64,000 nt of DNA. Source: Nymphaea colorata (Eukaryota; Streptophyta; Magnoliopsida; Nymphaeales; Nymphaeaceae). The DNA is taken from contig NC_045139.1 of assembly GCF_008831285.2 (NCBI RefSeq), positions 24,968,412 to 25,032,411 on the forward strand, given 5' to 3'. Positions 61,744 through 64,000 of the stretch are shown piece after piece. A model generated the notes under the pieces. It ran no database searches. It was not told the origin of the DNA and worked only from the letters and a program-made list of their open reading frames with translations. The position numbers and the translations under genes were made by a program. The stretch's first letter is position 1. Every line of letters starts with the position of its first letter.

Positions 61744-62028
61744 AGGAGGCGTTTGATGGTCCATAAAATTCCATCTCAAACTGGAATTGGAATGAATTTT
61801 CTCATTCCAATTCTATTTGTTTCTTCCTTTCATAGCTTGGAACTTTGTTTCCGGCCCTTTGTCAGGGAAATTTCGATTTAGATTAAAAATCCAATGAATT
61901 TTGATTTTGGAATCGAGAATCGATTCTGGAAATAAAGTTCAGTGTCCATTTCAGTCATTCATATTTGATTAAAATTAAGAACTTCGATTCAGACATTCCT
62001 TGGATTCCGGGCCATATCAAACGCCCAC
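61744..62028. mobile_element. MITE in intron of copy C (same insertion as 29984-30297)
   Basis: Ends AGGAGGCGTTTGATGGTCC and, inverted, GGGCGTTTGATATGGCCC. Same flanks as the copy in block B, so it was present before B and C separated. Confidence 0.6.
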
Positions 62029-63007
62029 TCGGGGACCCCTAAATTTCTTTTGTAAGGTTAAGAAGTTGAAGACAACTGAATGGACGTTGAATGTGTGAAG
62101 TGAAGCTTTCATGAGCAGAAACATAAACCATTGTGACTAGACATTTCAATTAGCTGCACGCAAGTCTTGGTGTGAGAATCCGACAAAATAATTCCCATCT
62201 AATTACTAACTGAAATTAGGAGTTGGTATACGTGTCCCTCTGGAAACATTTTTTTTACTTGAACAATACATGTTTTTGTTGAGGATATTGATATGTTTGG
62301 AAAAAACAAATCTATTTTGTCTCATTCATTCACTCTAGTCACTATCTCTACCTTAGATGTTATATGTTGTCGGATGATTAAAAATTTAAAAATTTAACAA
62401 AAAATTTAATTCTAGCAATTATGAACTGAAAATGCTCAAATCTGTGCATAGAACCAAAGATCGGATTATATAAATTGTAGTCTATCGATCTAAAAGTTTG
62501 GGGCTAACATAACGTAAGATCTACCTTTTTCCAAACTTTATTAGGCTCACCGAAACTGTGATCTGATTTTAGGAGTCATGTGGGTGGGGGTCAAATTTAA
62601 ACTTGACTTAAAGTTTATAAATTTTTGTTCCTAAACTCAGGGAATATATTTGACCAAAGTAATATAAGCGCAGGCTCAATCTTAAACATGCGAGAATCAT
62701 CTCCCATTTTTCTGTAACGCGTGTGACCGATTAGTCACAGAATATGGATCCACTTGCTGACACGTTCATCTCTTCCTTTGGCAATTCTATGAGAGGTTGA
62801 AACCACCCCAACTCTCCTTTCTTTTTTCCCTCGCACTCAGTGCCTATGACTGCTTTGAGACTTAGGTAGGAAGTGGAACCACCACCAAGTAGAGTGCAGC
62901 GTATCTACCATTTATAGAATATAGGAATAGTAACCATAGGTTCACCTCTTTCTTTACCATTGCAATGTTTCATGCAAAACATAGGTCGCCGGTTGGCGGT
63001 CTCCGGC

Positions 63008-63099
63008 TTGCCGCACGTGTGATGGCAGCATCCATAGGTTGCCACACGCATGACGGCAGCATCCATAGGTTGCCACACGTGTGAGGGAAGCATCAATCC
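63008..63099. repeat. 31-bp minisatellite, three units
   Basis: Units starting TTGCC at 63008, 63039 and 63070 share 'gcatccatagg' and 'cacacg'. The corresponding place in block B (about 32270-32310) does not show the array. Confidence 0.75.
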
Positions 63100-64000
63100 A
63101 TGGGACAAAAGTGACCAGATGACTGTTAGAAGGCCAAACTTTGTGTCTCCACACAAGACGTGAACAACTGCAAAACTATCAATAAGTCTAGGGTGGGGCC
63201 AAGACTTTTTTTTGGACCCCATAGTTCTATATTTTTGAAATTTTTTTTATAGACTTTCTCTCTTTTTTTTTAAGGAGCCGAGTTTTCCTTTTAAATTTTC
63301 ATGACGATAAAATTAAAATTTTTGAAAATTATAATATGTTGTGTTGGAAGGGAGGTGGTATGGCCCTTGAAATCTCGATATTTTACTTTCAATTAAATGA
63401 AATGCTCTTAATTAAAAGATCCGGCCAGTTAGGATCGATTTTTGATGTACAATCTGATAAACTTTTTGTTAATAAAGGCCAGGGACCTACCCTCCAACAA
63501 ACATTTTATTGGAACTATGTAGATGTGATATGGGATCATTTTGGCAACAGTAACATATTGTTACTTCTCATGAATCTGCCCCAAAAAAGTAGAGCAAGAA
63601 TACTAAATCTGGTGTTCGATCAATTTATATCCCGTTTTATGGGGAACGTTGATAAGATTATAGTGTTAGTGATGCCAAACTTCCTCTATAGTTTTTTATA
63701 TGAATCAACCCGGAAAAATTGATAGAATAAGACAAGGAGAAATTATGGCATGAAAGTGCCAATTTTATTTAATTAATCAAAGAAAAATTCATCTACCACA
63801 AATTAGAAACAAGGTGATCCAAATTTTCTTTTTTTTTTTTTTCTTCGTGAACTCTACCATGTGCAAGAATTTAAAATCTACTGAACGTGGACTTGTAGTT
63901 TAAGAATTACCTGCAATTCCCGATTATCTTAGCATTCATGGCAAACAGTGAGAGATGGAGTCTGTGGAACTTTGATCTCCCATATATGCAAATAGCCAAA

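Larger units (their letters stand above)
59140..64000 (+). repeat. Segmental duplication block C (third decarboxylase locus, cut by the window end)
   Basis: Collinear with block B from about 29310: shared 'cattaatattgttttgt' (59170), exon-1 patch, CT/CA and TA tracts, MITE (61744-62028), and intron text up to 64000. The last 280 bp align with 32760-33050 of block B and, inverted, with about 5020-5260 of block A. The catalytic exon, if present, should begin about 100-150 bp beyond the window. Confidence 0.8.

Overview
This is nuclear DNA of a flowering plant; I cannot name the species. The evidence is several Ty1/Copia LTR retrotransposons (some with PBS, PPT and target-site duplications), MITEs, long (TA)n microsatellites, a gene split by a large GT-AG intron, and mostly AT-rich sequence with no operon-like packing. 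I see no bacterial, organellar or viral gene content and no rRNA, tRNA or CRISPR.

The only gene that looks functional is a fold-type-I, PLP-dependent Orn/Lys/Arg decarboxylase on the minus strand. Its catalytic exon is 3333-4887. A transit-peptide-like first exon is predicted at 8290-8462, across a 3.4-kb intron. The two exons join in phase and would give a protein of about 575 residues.

The gene lies in a segmental duplication present three times: block A (about 2338-8590, minus), block B (about 29310-47965, plus) and block C (from about 59140, plus, running off the right edge). Block B is a pseudogene. Its catalytic exon carries an internal deletion, frameshifts and stops, and is split by two separate Copia insertions in opposite orientation (33264-40079 and 40345-45940). 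Both have clean 5-bp target-site duplications. Block C shows a damaged exon 1 and most of the intron; its catalytic exon should lie just past base 64000.

Between the blocks: 9.4-14.6 kb is old repeat debris (CACTA-like motifs, a LINE reverse-transcriptase scrap, tandem duplications). 14.6-19.9 kb is a well-preserved Copia element. 21.4-24.5 kb is a rotted Tnt1-like Copia. 24.5-29.3 kb holds a MITE and one unidentified exon. 48.0-51.8 kb holds a cytochrome P450 remnant. 52.2-58.5 kb is a non-coding, LTR-bounded element that splits an HSP70 C-terminal fragment.

The window reads as a small decarboxylase family spreading by inverted duplication in a retrotransposon-rich region, with one intact copy, one destroyed copy and one of unknown state.
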